NCBI RefSeq assembly: GCF_037646345.1
Contig: NZ_JBBEWR010000009.1
Coordinates: forward strand, 158,247-222,246
Length of the DNA stretch: 64,000 nucleotides
From: Ascidiimonas aurantiaca
Lineage (GTDB): Bacteria > Bacteroidota > Bacteroidia > Flavobacteriales > Flavobacteriaceae
Direction: 5' to 3'
Shown here: positions 54,614-62,773 of the stretch, one piece after another
How the letters are laid out: each line of letters begins with the position of its first letter
Position numbering within the stretch: position 1 is the stretch's first letter
Notes under the pieces: generated by a model
Told to the model about the DNA's origin: nothing
What the model saw: only the letters and a program-made list of their open reading frames with translations
The model's database searches: none
Made by a program: the position numbers and the translations under genes

Positions 54614-55005
54614 ATGCTGGATAAGAAATTTTTGAAATATAAAAATTCCAATCTGAAAAAAACAGAGTATGATGATTTAATAGTAACCATAAAAATGCTT
54701 TTGAATGACATGAAAATATACCCAATGAAGATCTGTCACTACAAGAGCTGGCAGATAAACTGAATACAAATCGCCATAAAGCTTCTCAGGCTATTAATAC
54801 GGCATTTGATAAAAGTTTTTATCAGCTTATTAATAGTTGCCGCATAGAAGAGAGTAAAGAATTAATTGAAAATGAAAAAGAACTTTCTGTAAAAACCATT
54901 ATGTACGAGGTGGGTTTTGTTAGCAAATCTAGTTTTTATGCTGCTTTTAAAGGTCTTACAGGAAAAACACCCTTAGAGTACCGAAACCTGGTTAAAAATA
55001 AGTAG
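54614..55005 (+). pseudogene. Frameshifted AraC-type HTH gene, paralogue of 56380
   Basis: From ATG 54614 the product is MLDKKFLKYKNSNLKKTEYD and continues DLIVTIKMLLNDMKIYP, after which one base is missing. In the next frame the chain runs NEDLSLQELADKLNTNRHK, ASQAINTAFDKSFYQLINSC, and ends TIMYEVGFVSKSSFYAAFKG..GKTPLEYRNLVKNK. The product is clearly a copy of the intact protein at 56380 (KYKNSNLKKKEFQQLIEAIQ; LSLQELADRLNSNRHKVSQA). Loss of one base just before NEDLS breaks it. An in-frame TAA lies just upstream in both copies. Confidence 0.8.
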
Positions 55006-55919
55006 CATTATCTTTTGTACACGAAAAAGAAGGGTGTACAATGAATACGCATTTTATATTTAGTTAGCTGATTTAGATTACTAATTAATTTTGTGCTCCC
55101 TTCTTAGTATTCTTTCCATTTCATTCACCAAAGTAGAGACATAAAATGTAGGTGGTAATCATAATATAGGTTTACTAATATATTTCATTATAACATTCAT
55201 ATTAAAATACTTTATGTAAAAGCAGGATAAAATCTTTATAGCTGTTCTTACACTACAGGTTTATCTGTAAAAAAGACCCATCTTCATACATCTAACCTTA
55301 ACGTATAACTTTTTTTGGCACGAAAAGTAACCTCGAAGCTCTATAAATTACCAATATGGTGTTCGCTAATATCCTTGTTTATGCAATTTTGTTATGAAGA
55401 TGGCCCATGATAAAAAAGTATTTATATGATATTTAATTGCAGATTATTCTTACTATTAACACTTAAAATGAAATTTTGTCTAAAAAATCAGATAATTAAC
55501 AGAATATTATTAAGTTTCTTTAATTATATTTGGATTGTTATCTGACCATGTTTACAGATAACAATCGTCCTCAACTAAGATTAAGTTTAATTAGTAATCA
55601 ACTTTATATTGTCACGATATGCTCAGTGATTACGCAAAACATTTGGAGTTAACGTTCTCTTAAGGGAGATCAAAATCTATATTAAAATACATTTGTAATA
55701 AGAAATTACGGTTTTATAAACCATAAAGAAAAGCTTCTTTCTGTAAATAAGTAAAGGATAGTATTATTCGTAATTTCACTCTTAAATTATAGAAAAAAGC
55801 GTTCAACTATTGTTAATTATTTTCTATAGTTTGTTTTTAAAATAGTATTTACTCTTTGTTTTTGTTCTAATCTTCTGGCGCATCAGTCAGGTAGTATTTA
55901 CATACTTTTTCACAAAGTA
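55006..55919. other. Gene-free stretch in the decayed copy of the SusC leader
   Basis: The first 100 nt (to about 55115) and the last few nt before the palindrome match the leader of the intact copy (56800-56914), but the roughly 780 nt in between (about 55138-55910) have no counterpart there. CACCAAAGTAG (55127-55137) and CACAAAGTAG (55911-55920) flank the extra DNA, as a target-site duplication would. It is AT-rich and contains a 12-bp hairpin at 55533-55566, with no gene. Confidence 0.5.
55533..55566. repeat. 12-bp perfect inverted repeat in gene-free DNA
   Basis: GATTGTTATCTG (55533-55544) and CAGATAACAATC (55555-55566) with a 10-nt loop. No T-run on either side (not an ordinary terminator). 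Confidence 0.7.
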
Positions 55920-55941
55920 GTTCTTCTCGATCGAGATGAAC
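55920..55941. promoter_or_regulatory. 22-bp near-palindrome, decayed SusC unit
   Basis: GTTCTTCTCGATCGAGATGAAC, symmetric about CGATCG except for one base pair. The same element occurs at 56893-56914 in front of the intact SusC gene, about 90-110 nt upstream of the start in both. Likely operator or leader hairpin. Confidence 0.6.
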
Positions 55942-56026
55942 CTAAAGTTGGTAAAAACACTTTTTCTTAGTATTCCCATTTATCAATTTAGAATTAAATG
56001 TTAGCCTTTATTAGCTAATGTCTTGA

Positions 56027-56145
56027 AACGTATAAATGTATTATTTGTGCTGTTTTTGGTGTTTTTTCTTTCGAAAATTTACCTTAAAAAGACAGGTTCA
56101 TAAGGAGAATAGTTTACGGTGAACCGTATTGTAAAAGTGTAGTGT
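56027..56145 (+). pseudogene. Decayed 5' relic of a SusC gene
   Basis: The DNA before and after (leader, palindrome, then TTAGCTAATGTCTTG) parallels the leader of 57004. At about 56098-56121 ATAAGGAGAATAGTTTACGGTGA matches GTAAGGGGAATAGTTTACGATGA at about 57074-57096, which encodes the RGIVYD start of the carboxypeptidase-regulatory domain. Several stops break every frame. Homology ends within 50 nt, so the body of the receptor is gone. Confidence 0.5.
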
Positions 56146-56253
56146 GAACACCCGTATTGCCAATGCCATTTTACAGTACAAACTGGTGAGGACTATAATA
56201 ACAAGGTCTGGATCAGGAAGAATTTTGCCTCATTTTAGCCGTTGAGGATGTGA

Positions 56254-56370
56254 ATGTTGAAAGAAATTGCAGATCGAAATAGCTACAGGCTTATCCACTT
56301 GAATACAGAGGGATCTTTGGGGAAACTTAAGCTTTCTGATTCATTTCAATATGCCGTAGTTATTCTTTAA
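56254..56370 (+). pseudogene. In-frame upstream segment of the HTH gene, ending in TAA
   Basis: From ATG 56254 the frame gives MLKEIADRNSYRLIHLNTEG and then SLGKLKLSDSFQYAVVIL before TAA (56368-56370). The reading frame is the same as that of the HTH gene at 56380 (NEFM lies between). Either the end of an unrelated dead gene or an N-terminal part of a formerly longer regulator. Its 5' side decays quickly. Confidence 0.3.
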
Positions 56371-56379
56371 AATGAATTT

Positions 56380-56799
56380 ATGCAGATTATGAAAGATGGT
56401 AAGTTTTCAAAATATAAAAACTCCAATCTTAAGAAAAAGGAATTTCAGCAATTAATTGAAGCTATTCAGGTGCTTTTGTATGATGTGAAGATTTATAAGA
56501 ATGAAAATCTGTCACTACAGGAATTGGCTGATAGACTGAATAGCAACCGTCATAAGGTTTCCCAGGCAATTAATATGGAGTTTAATAAAAATTTTTATCA
56601 GTTGATCAATTGTTGTCGTATAGAAGAGAGTAAGCGACTTATAGAAAACCAAGAAAGGCTCAATATAAAAACAATTATGTACGAGGTGGGATTCGTTAGC
56701 AAATCCAGTTTCTACAATGCTTTTAAAAGGGCCACTGGAAAGACACCTTTACAGTATCGCAGATCTACCAAAAGAAAGGAAGAAAACTATTTTCCCTAA
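56380..56799 (+). CDS. AraC-type DNA-binding-domain protein (short form)
   Basis: A 139-residue protein. The whole chain from residue 11 is the AraC C-terminal region of 7TM-type regulators (KYKNSNLKKKEFQQLIEAIQVLLYDVKIYKNENLSLQELADRLNSNRHKVSQAINMEF; IKTIMYEVGFVSKSSFYNAFKRATGKTPLQYR). No sensor domain is attached. It directly precedes the SusC/SusD operon, in the same direction, 205 nt away, and could bind the palindrome at 56893. A frameshifted paralogue lies at 54614. Confidence 0.75.
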   Translation: MQIMKDGKFSKYKNSNLKKKEFQQLIEAIQVLLYDVKIYKNENLSLQELADRLNSNRHKVSQAINMEFNKNFYQLINCCRIEESKRLIENQERLNIKTIMYEVGFVSKSSFYNAFKRATGKTPLQYRRSTKRKEENYFP

Positions 56800-56892
56800 A
56801 AGTAAATTGAGGGGGGCATATACTACACATTTCATATTTAGTTAATTGATTTAGTCACTCATTAACTTTCGCCCCCTTCTTTTGTTAAAATA

Positions 56893-56914
56893 GTTCTCCT
56901 CGATCGAGAAGAAC
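56893..56914. promoter_or_regulatory. 22-bp near-palindrome upstream of SusC
   Basis: GTTCTCCTCGATCGAGAAGAAC, symmetric apart from one pair. It lies 90 nt before ATG 57004 and is shared with 55920-55941. Candidate operator for the adjacent HTH protein. Confidence 0.6.
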
Positions 56915-57003
56915 TCAAAGTTAACAAAAAGACTCTTTATTAGCAATCTCTTTACCAACTACGGTTGGATTTCAATTATTACTAACTAACGTCTTAACAT
57001 TTT

Positions 57004-59922
57004 ATGAAAATTACATTTACATTATTTCTTATGTGTTTTCTGTCTATTCAAGCCTTTGGACAGGAGAAAACTGTAAGGGGAATAGTTTACGATGATCAGG
57101 GATTACCATTGCCTGGCGCGAATGTTATTATTAAAGGAACCGTTAGAGGAACACAAACCGATTTTGACGGAAAGTTTCTTTTAAAGGTAAACAGTGACCA
57201 AACCCTTGTGTTTAGTTATCAGGGTTTCGAAACGAAAGAAATGCCTGTAGGCAACCGCGAAAGTTTTGTCGTAAACATGATTCCTATGGTGTCACAACTG
57301 GAAGAAGTAGTGGTTGCCTTTCGTGTACAGAAAAAAGAGGCAGTAACCGGAGCTACTGATGCCGTAGATACAAAACTAATAGAACAGGTGCCCGTGGCCT
57401 CACTAGATCAGTTATTTCAGGGGAACGTTGCCGGGATTAGTGCCACGGCAACCAACGGTAACCCCGGTGCGCGGTCTGAGGTATTCATCCGTGGTGTAAA
57501 CAGCCCTACGGGAGGTTCTGAACCCATTTATCTCTTAGATGGTGTACGAATAACCTCTGCTATTTTTAGTGCATTGAACCCCAATGATTTTGAAGATATT
57601 AATTTCCTGAAAGATCCTGCTTCTGCAGCACTATATGGAGCCCGGGGAGCAAACGGGATCGTCCTGATTACTTCTAAAAAAGGTAGAAGAAACCAGGAAG
57701 CTACCATTGAATACTCAGGAACTACCGGTTTTTCAGCATTACAGGATAATCCAAACTATCAGTTAATGAATGCTGAACAATACAGGAGGTACCGGAACAT
57801 ACTTTCTCCAGGTACATTTACCGATACCGAGATCGAAGAAGCGAGAAATAGTTCAACAGATTGGTTTGATGTATTTTTAAGGAACCCAACCACTACCAAT
57901 CATCAACTTTCATTTACCGGGGGATCTGAAAAGATGTCCTATTTTATTTCAGGTTCTTATTTTAACCAGGATGGTATTATAGAAAGGTCAGGCCTTGAAA
58001 GAACTACCTTGCGTGTAAACGTTTCCGGAGATGTGAAAGAATGGTTAACTATTGGAACCAATTTAACTTTAGGATATGCTACCGAAAAACTGGCAGACGA
58101 CTTTGGTGTAAATACCAATAGCCCTATTCTTCAGGCATATGTAAATAGGCCAGATACTCCTGCTTTTAATCCGGATGGCACGATTAATACTGCTCAGACT
58201 CTCGGTTTTAACGCTTTAGAACAAACCCGTATAAACAGTGATGACCGTTCAGACCTCAAGATAGTAGGTAACATATTTGCCAAAGTTCGCTTTTCAGAAA
58301 ACCTCGGATATGAATTAAGTTTGGGTATGGATTACAACAATACCCGAAGAGATCGCTTTTTCAGGCCAGGTACTAACCTGGGTAATCAGGGAGATAATGG
58401 AAGATTGATTATTGCCGGAGACGTAGATGCTACTTTTTATCACAATAGTAAGTTTACATATGATCTTGAAATCAATGAAAATAATAAGCTTACACTTTTA
58501 GCAGGTATGGAGTTTGAGCGTTTTAGAGACACAGATTTGGATGTTGAAGTACAAAACTTCGATTTCCCATTAGGTGTTCCTGATGCAGGTACCAACTTTA
58601 ACTCCATTACCGGACAAAGAGACAATGCTACCTTTATAAATTACTTTTTTAATGCTGACTATGCTTTAAATGATAAATACTTCTTTACAGGGTCATTCTC
58701 ATATGGCGCAGATAGTGATTTTAATGCATTAGAGCGTTTTGATGCTTTTTACAGTTTTGGTTTTTCATGGTTATTATCAAAAGAAGGTTTTCTTAAAGAT
58801 TCAAAAGTGATTGATTATCTGAAATTGAGAACTTCTTATGGGGTAACCGGTAACAACCAAAGTGCTGACCTCTATGCCAGTGGTAACTTCCTTACCATTG
58901 ACCAATACAACAGAAATGCTGCTTTATTGAGTGTTTCTAACCTAAATGACCCCAGCGTAGGTTGGGAAGTGGTAACGGGTTATAACGTAGGAGTTGATTT
59001 TGAGCTCTTTAAAAAGGTAAAAGGTACTGTGGAAGCGTATTATAAAGAAACCACCGAGTTAACTTTTCAACGCCCTTTACCCCCCAGTACTACCATTGCT
59101 GGAGGTGAGCCCGAAGATGGCCAGATACTTACCAATACCGATGATTACAGCGTAGTTAACAAAGGTATTGAAGTAGATCTTTCTTATAATGTTTTAGGGA
59201 ATGCCCAGGAAGGGATCACTATTGGAGGTAACTTTTCATATAACCGTAATACCATTGAAGGTGAAGGGCGCCCTAATGTAAATGCTGGTAATGAGTGGTT
59301 TGGTGATGGTGAATTGAACGGAACATGGTATCTTGTACGGTATGCAGGTGTTAATCCTGCTAATGGAGATGCTCTTTGGTACGATGCCAACGGAAATCTG
59401 ACCAATACATTTGATGAAGATAACAATGCAGTGATCTTATCTGGAAAATCACCTTTTGCACCTATTAATGGTGGTTTTTATGGTATTTTTAAATACAAAG
59501 GTTTTGATCTTGATGCGCGTTTTTCGTATCAATTTGATAAGTACATACTTAATAACTCGCGGTTTTTTAATGAAAATACTAATTTTCCCGGATTTAATCA
59601 ATCCGTTACACAGTTGAACATTTGGCAACAGCCGGGAGATGTTACCGATGTACCCAGAAACGGGATAGGTTCACAATTTGATACGCGTTACCTGGAAAAT
59701 GCTTCTTTTCTACGTTTAAGGTCTGTAACGCTTTCCTATAATTTCCCACAAAGGTTTCTTGACAGAACCCCTTTTAAAAGCTTAAGAATATATGCACAGG
59801 GCCAGAACCTGATCACCTGGACCAATTATAAAGGTTTCGATCCCGAACTTAACGACCGGTTTGACGGTTATGAGTATCCGGTAGTAACTTCATTCCTTTT
59901 CGGAGTAAACTTTAAACTTTAA
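57004..59922 (+). CDS. SusC/RagA-family TonB-linked outer-membrane receptor
   Basis: A 972-residue protein with signal peptide (cleavage at AFGQ). Residues 24-105 are the carboxypeptidase-regulatory-like domain (VRGIVYDDQGLPLPGANVIIKGT; LVFSYQGFETKEMPVG), followed by the plug (VTGATDAVDTKLIEQVPVASLDQLFQGNVAGI; SEPIYLLDGVRI; FLKDPASAALYGARGANGIVLITSK) and a long barrel ending TSFLFGVNFKL. It is the outer-membrane importer of a SusCD pair, with SusD as the lid, taking up oligosaccharides or oligopeptides. No glycoside hydrolase, lyase or peptidase is in the operon, so the cargo cannot be read. Confidence 0.95.
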   Translation: MKITFTLFLMCFLSIQAFGQEKTVRGIVYDDQGLPLPGANVIIKGTVRGTQTDFDGKFLLKVNSDQTLVFSYQGFETKEMPVGNRESFVVNMIPMVSQLEEVVVAFRVQKKEAVTGATDAVDTKLIEQVPVASLDQLFQGNVAGISATATNGNPGARSEVFIRGVNSPTGGSEPIYLLDGVRITSAIFSALNPNDFEDINFLKDPASAALYGARGANGIVLITSKKGRRNQEATIEYSGTTGFSALQDNPNYQLMNAEQYRRYRNILSPGTFTDTEIEEARNSSTDWFDVFLRNPTTTNHQLSFTGGSEKMSYFISGSYFNQDGIIERSGLERTTLRVNVSGDVKEWLTIGTNLTLGYATEKLADDFGVNTNSPILQAYVNRPDTPAFNPDGTINTAQTLGFNALEQTRINSDDRSDLKIVGNIFAKVRFSENLGYELSLGMDYNNTRRDRFFRPGTNLGNQGDNGRLIIAGDVDATFYHNSKFTYDLEINENNKLTLLAGMEFERFRDTDLDVEVQNFDFPLGVPDAGTNFNSITGQRDNATFINYFFNADYALNDKYFFTGSFSYGADSDFNALERFDAFYSFGFSWLLSKEGFLKDSKVIDYLKLRTSYGVTGNNQSADLYASGNFLTIDQYNRNAALLSVSNLNDPSVGWEVVTGYNVGVDFELFKKVKGTVEAYYKETTELTFQRPLPPSTTIAGGEPEDGQILTNTDDYSVVNKGIEVDLSYNVLGNAQEGITIGGNFSYNRNTIEGEGRPNVNAGNEWFGDGELNGTWYLVRYAGVNPANGDALWYDANGNLTNTFDEDNNAVILSGKSPFAPINGGFYGIFKYKGFDLDARFSYQFDKYILNNSRFFNENTNFPGFNQSVTQLNIWQQPGDVTDVPRNGIGSQFDTRYLENASFLRLRSVTLSYNFPQRFLDRTPFKSLRIYAQGQNLITWTNYKGFDPELNDRFDGYEYPVVTSFLFGVNFKL

Positions 59923-59928
59923 AAAACT

Positions 59929-61377
59929 ATGAAACGAAGCATAATGAAAAAAATAGTATTAGTAGTGGTTTCATTGGTTCTTTTCTCTTGTAATGAGGAT
60001 GTTTTGAACACGAAGCCCTCAGATCAAATACCCAATGAGGAAGCGGTTGCCAATGTGCGTAATGCTCGTGCTACGCTTTTTGGGGCCTATAGCCGATTAT
60101 TAGACGATCTTTACTATACAGGAACCCTCACAGGGTTGGGAGATATTATGACCGGTAATGCATCTATTACTGCTGTAAATACTGGAAGATTTGCTTTCAT
60201 GTACCGGTATGATTATAACTCAACTACTCAGGATGTAAACGATATATGGATTCGTTGCTATTCTATTATTGGAAGCGTAAACCCTATTATCGCGGCTATG
60301 CCTGAATACGATAATATAGAAGATCCTGATATTGAGGAAAAGGATCAGGTGTTGGGTGAGGCGTATGCTATAAGAGCACTGGCTTTTTTCGATCTTATGC
60401 GTGTGTATGGAGATCGTTTTACCAGTAATTCAGAGTTTGGAGTACCCATACCTGCAACATTGGTTAATCCCGATTTTACTGCAGAATTACCCAGAAGCTC
60501 CGTAAATGAAGTATATGAATATATATTAAATGACCTCAATACGGCATTAACACTTATGGATGAAGACAACAGTAATACCGCTCGTTTTAATACCAATGCC
60601 GTAAATGCCCTTCTGTCACGTGTGTATCTGTACCGGGCAGATTATGAGAATGCCATTGCAGCAGCTAATAGGGTTAGTGGATATTCTTTAATAAACAACG
60701 AATCAGACTTTAGAGACTTTTGGTTAAACTCTGAAGGACCTGAACTTATATTTAAAATTGCCACTACAGAAGTTGATGACGTAGGAACTCCATTTGGCTG
60801 GATATATAATTTTGGAGTGAACGGAAACCGGCAGGATTATATACCTACGGCAGAATTTCTTTCTACTTATGAAGTAAACGATTTTAGATCTGATGTGTAC
60901 TATGCAGATCTGGCTTCTTCTGGCGCAGACGGACAAGTACGCACAACAGTGGTTAAATATCCTGATAATCCTGCTATAGGTTTGGCAGGAGTAGTAGAGA
61001 TCATGCCTTTACGCTACGCAGAGGTTATTTTAAACAGAGCCGAAGCCTATTATGAGAACGGTCAGCAGGCACAGGCACTTTCTGATCTGAATTTGCTAAG
61101 AGGCAGCAGAGGATTATCAACCATTTCATTATCAGGTATAGCTTTACGCGATGAAATTCGTGCAGAGCGACGTAGAGAACTTGCCTTTGAAGGACATTAC
61201 TGGCATGATCTGAAAAGATGGAATTTAGATATGGTAAGGATACAGGATGAGAATTGTTCCGGCGCCAACTGTGAATTTACCGTTCCGGCATCTTCCAACT
61301 TTTGGCTTTTCCCTGTTCCTGTTGAAGAAGTTAATAATAATAGAAATATAACCCAGGCTCCCGGTTATGCCGGTTAA
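59929..61377 (+). CDS. SusD/RagB-family nutrient-binding lipoprotein
   Basis: A 482-residue protein (ATG 59929; ATG 59944 equally good). Lipoprotein signal ends at Cys21 (LVLFSCNEDVLNTKPSDQIPNEE). The SusD fold is shown by LGEAYAIRALAFFDLMRVYGD, AELPRSSVNEVYEYILNDLNTAL and TPR-like NTNAVNALLSRVYLYRADYENAIAAANRV. The C-terminal RAEAYYENGQQAQALSDLNLLRGSRGL, then RDEIRAERRRELAFEGHYWHDLKRW and NITQAPGYAG are typical. It binds the substrate and hands it to SusC. It starts 6 nt after the SusC stop. Confidence 0.95.
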   Translation: MKRSIMKKIVLVVVSLVLFSCNEDVLNTKPSDQIPNEEAVANVRNARATLFGAYSRLLDDLYYTGTLTGLGDIMTGNASITAVNTGRFAFMYRYDYNSTTQDVNDIWIRCYSIIGSVNPIIAAMPEYDNIEDPDIEEKDQVLGEAYAIRALAFFDLMRVYGDRFTSNSEFGVPIPATLVNPDFTAELPRSSVNEVYEYILNDLNTALTLMDEDNSNTARFNTNAVNALLSRVYLYRADYENAIAAANRVSGYSLINNESDFRDFWLNSEGPELIFKIATTEVDDVGTPFGWIYNFGVNGNRQDYIPTAEFLSTYEVNDFRSDVYYADLASSGADGQVRTTVVKYPDNPAIGLAGVVEIMPLRYAEVILNRAEAYYENGQQAQALSDLNLLRGSRGLSTISLSGIALRDEIRAERRRELAFEGHYWHDLKRWNLDMVRIQDENCSGANCEFTVPASSNFWLFPVPVEEVNNNRNITQAPGYAG

Positions 61378-61389
61378 TATACAATACAT

Positions 61390-61848
61390 ATGAAAGCACT
61401 AAGAATTTTTATATTATTAATGGGCATTGCTTTTATTTCCTGCGAGAGCGATGACGAGATTGAAACCCAAAGGTTTGGTGCAGGAGACGATATATGGGTG
61501 CAATTTGCCTCAGAAGCATTGAGCATACCTGAGAACTCAACAGAAGCATTAGAAGTACGTGTTTTACTGGCGGCAGATAGTAATCCTAATGGGGTAACTG
61601 TTTCCATAAACATTGAAACCGATGCGCCTGCGGGAACCTTCACCCTAAGCCCGGGTACGGAGATCACTATACCCGTGGGAGAATTAAGCGCTTCTTATTT
61701 CATACAACCTATTGACAATGATGAAGTAGAGGGTGACAGTGAACTGGAAATTACACTTTCTTCTGCTGATACAGCTGTTGGGTTGGGTGGAGGCTCTGCT
61801 TTTTCCGTAGTAGATGTAATCATTGTAGAAGATGACAGTGAAGAATAA
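61390..61848 (+). CDS. Calx-beta-like surface lipoprotein, third gene of the SusCD operon
   Basis: A 152-residue protein with a lipoprotein signal (Cys18 in FISCESDDE). The mature domain is beta-rich with a Calx-beta-like arrangement (VQFASEALSIPENSTEALEVRVLLAADSNPNGVTVSI; ASYFIQPIDNDEVEGDSELEITLSSADTAV), ending in an acidic VIIVEDDSEE. Genes of this kind in SusCD operons are thought to be surface glycan- or protein-binding accessories. It starts 12 nt after the SusD stop. Confidence 0.75.
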   Translation: MKALRIFILLMGIAFISCESDDEIETQRFGAGDDIWVQFASEALSIPENSTEALEVRVLLAADSNPNGVTVSINIETDAPAGTFTLSPGTEITIPVGELSASYFIQPIDNDEVEGDSELEITLSSADTAVGLGGGSAFSVVDVIIVEDDSEE

Positions 61849-62490
61849 TAACCTTCGCTATATTCTTCCGGTTACAATGTAGCTCTTTATGCTTTTGGGG
61901 ATACCTTTTTGGACTATTCACTAGGGTATCCCTGAAGCTTAGCTAGTATCCCGAATGAATTTATGATGACCAGAGGAGCAACTTATTTCTGTTATCCAGG
62001 TAGCTTCCCATACCGATACTTTTGAATTTACTCTTGAACAAAGTCTTTTAAACCATGCATTCACTGTTGATAAAGTAACAATTGGAAGATAAAACAATAA
62101 TAAGAACTTTCATCCTTTGGTTAAATGAGAGGGGGGGGCTGTCTTTTTTAAAGAGGCCCCTCTTTTGGTTTATATAAACCATAGTTTTTATCTCAAATAT
62201 AGTGTTTAATAAAGCCTCAATAAATACTATTATATATACATGGTGAAGTTTTCAAATAGGTGCTTTTTGACAAAATACTTGAACGACTTATTGCGTACTT
62301 TAATTTGTAGAAACGGGGAATATCATTAAAAGAGATCATAGTGTTTTTAAATAAACCGTAGATATCACATATGCAATAGAAACATCCAAATATTGTATTA
62401 TTAAAGAAAATAGAACCAGGAAACATATCGCAAGCTTAAGATGTGCTTTCGGAAGATGTTATCTGGTATTTTTTAATACGTCAGTTGTAG
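61849..62490. other. Gene-free stretch after the SusCD operon
   Basis: Holds an 8-bp hairpin GGGATACC..GGTATCCC (61897-61930), the terminator at 62127-62170, and otherwise AT-rich DNA. I see no gene. Confidence 0.5.
62127..62170 (+). terminator. GC-rich terminator
   Basis: AGAGGGG (62128-62134, within a G8 tract) pairs with CCCCTCT (62157-62163), with TTTTGGTTT after. It probably ends the SusCD operon. Confidence 0.65.
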
Positions 62491-62691
62491 CTAACCCCCA
62501 AAGGGTTTTTTGTTGATAACCCTTTTATGATAAAGCCTGCAGGTAATGAACTTTTGGCTATGCATACACAAAATTTGCTTGTACTCAATGAAAACGGAAA
62601 GAAGATTCATGTGGTATTGGTGTGGTGAATTGCAAATGACAATGTTGTGGAGATCTGGGATATCCCTTTCGCATTTACAACTATAAAATAG
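62491..62691 (+). pseudogene. SnoaL/NTF2-like gene remnant with an in-frame stop
   Basis: The frame reads TPKGFFVDNPFMIKPAGNEL, then LAMHTQNLLVLNENGKKIHV, VLVW, TGA at 62626-62628, IANDNVVEIWDIPFAFTTIK and TAG. The FENGK(I/V)..EIWDIP-like end is characteristic of SnoaL-like/NTF2-fold proteins. The N-terminal half is missing and one nonsense codon interrupts the C-terminal half. Read with caution, because the family call rests on a short stretch. Confidence 0.5.
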
Positions 62692-62712
62692 TATTTGCAG
62701 AACTGTTAACGT

Positions 62713-62749
62713 AAAAAATGCGGTTTTCAACTTGAAAACCGCATTTTTT
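62713..62749. terminator. Bidirectional terminator
   Basis: AAAAAATGCGGTTTTCAA (62713-62730) and TTGAAAACCGCATTTTTT (62732-62749) are perfect complements (18 bp) with T-runs on both sides. It sits between a rightward remnant and the leftward gene at 62774. Confidence 0.9.
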
Positions 62750-62773
62750 AATTTCAGCGCGATCTGTTCCTTT

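Noticed and set aside
56890..56920. Rho-independent terminator at the 22-bp palindrome
   Set aside because: The symmetric element lacks a T-run after it on either strand and lies in front of, not behind, a gene.
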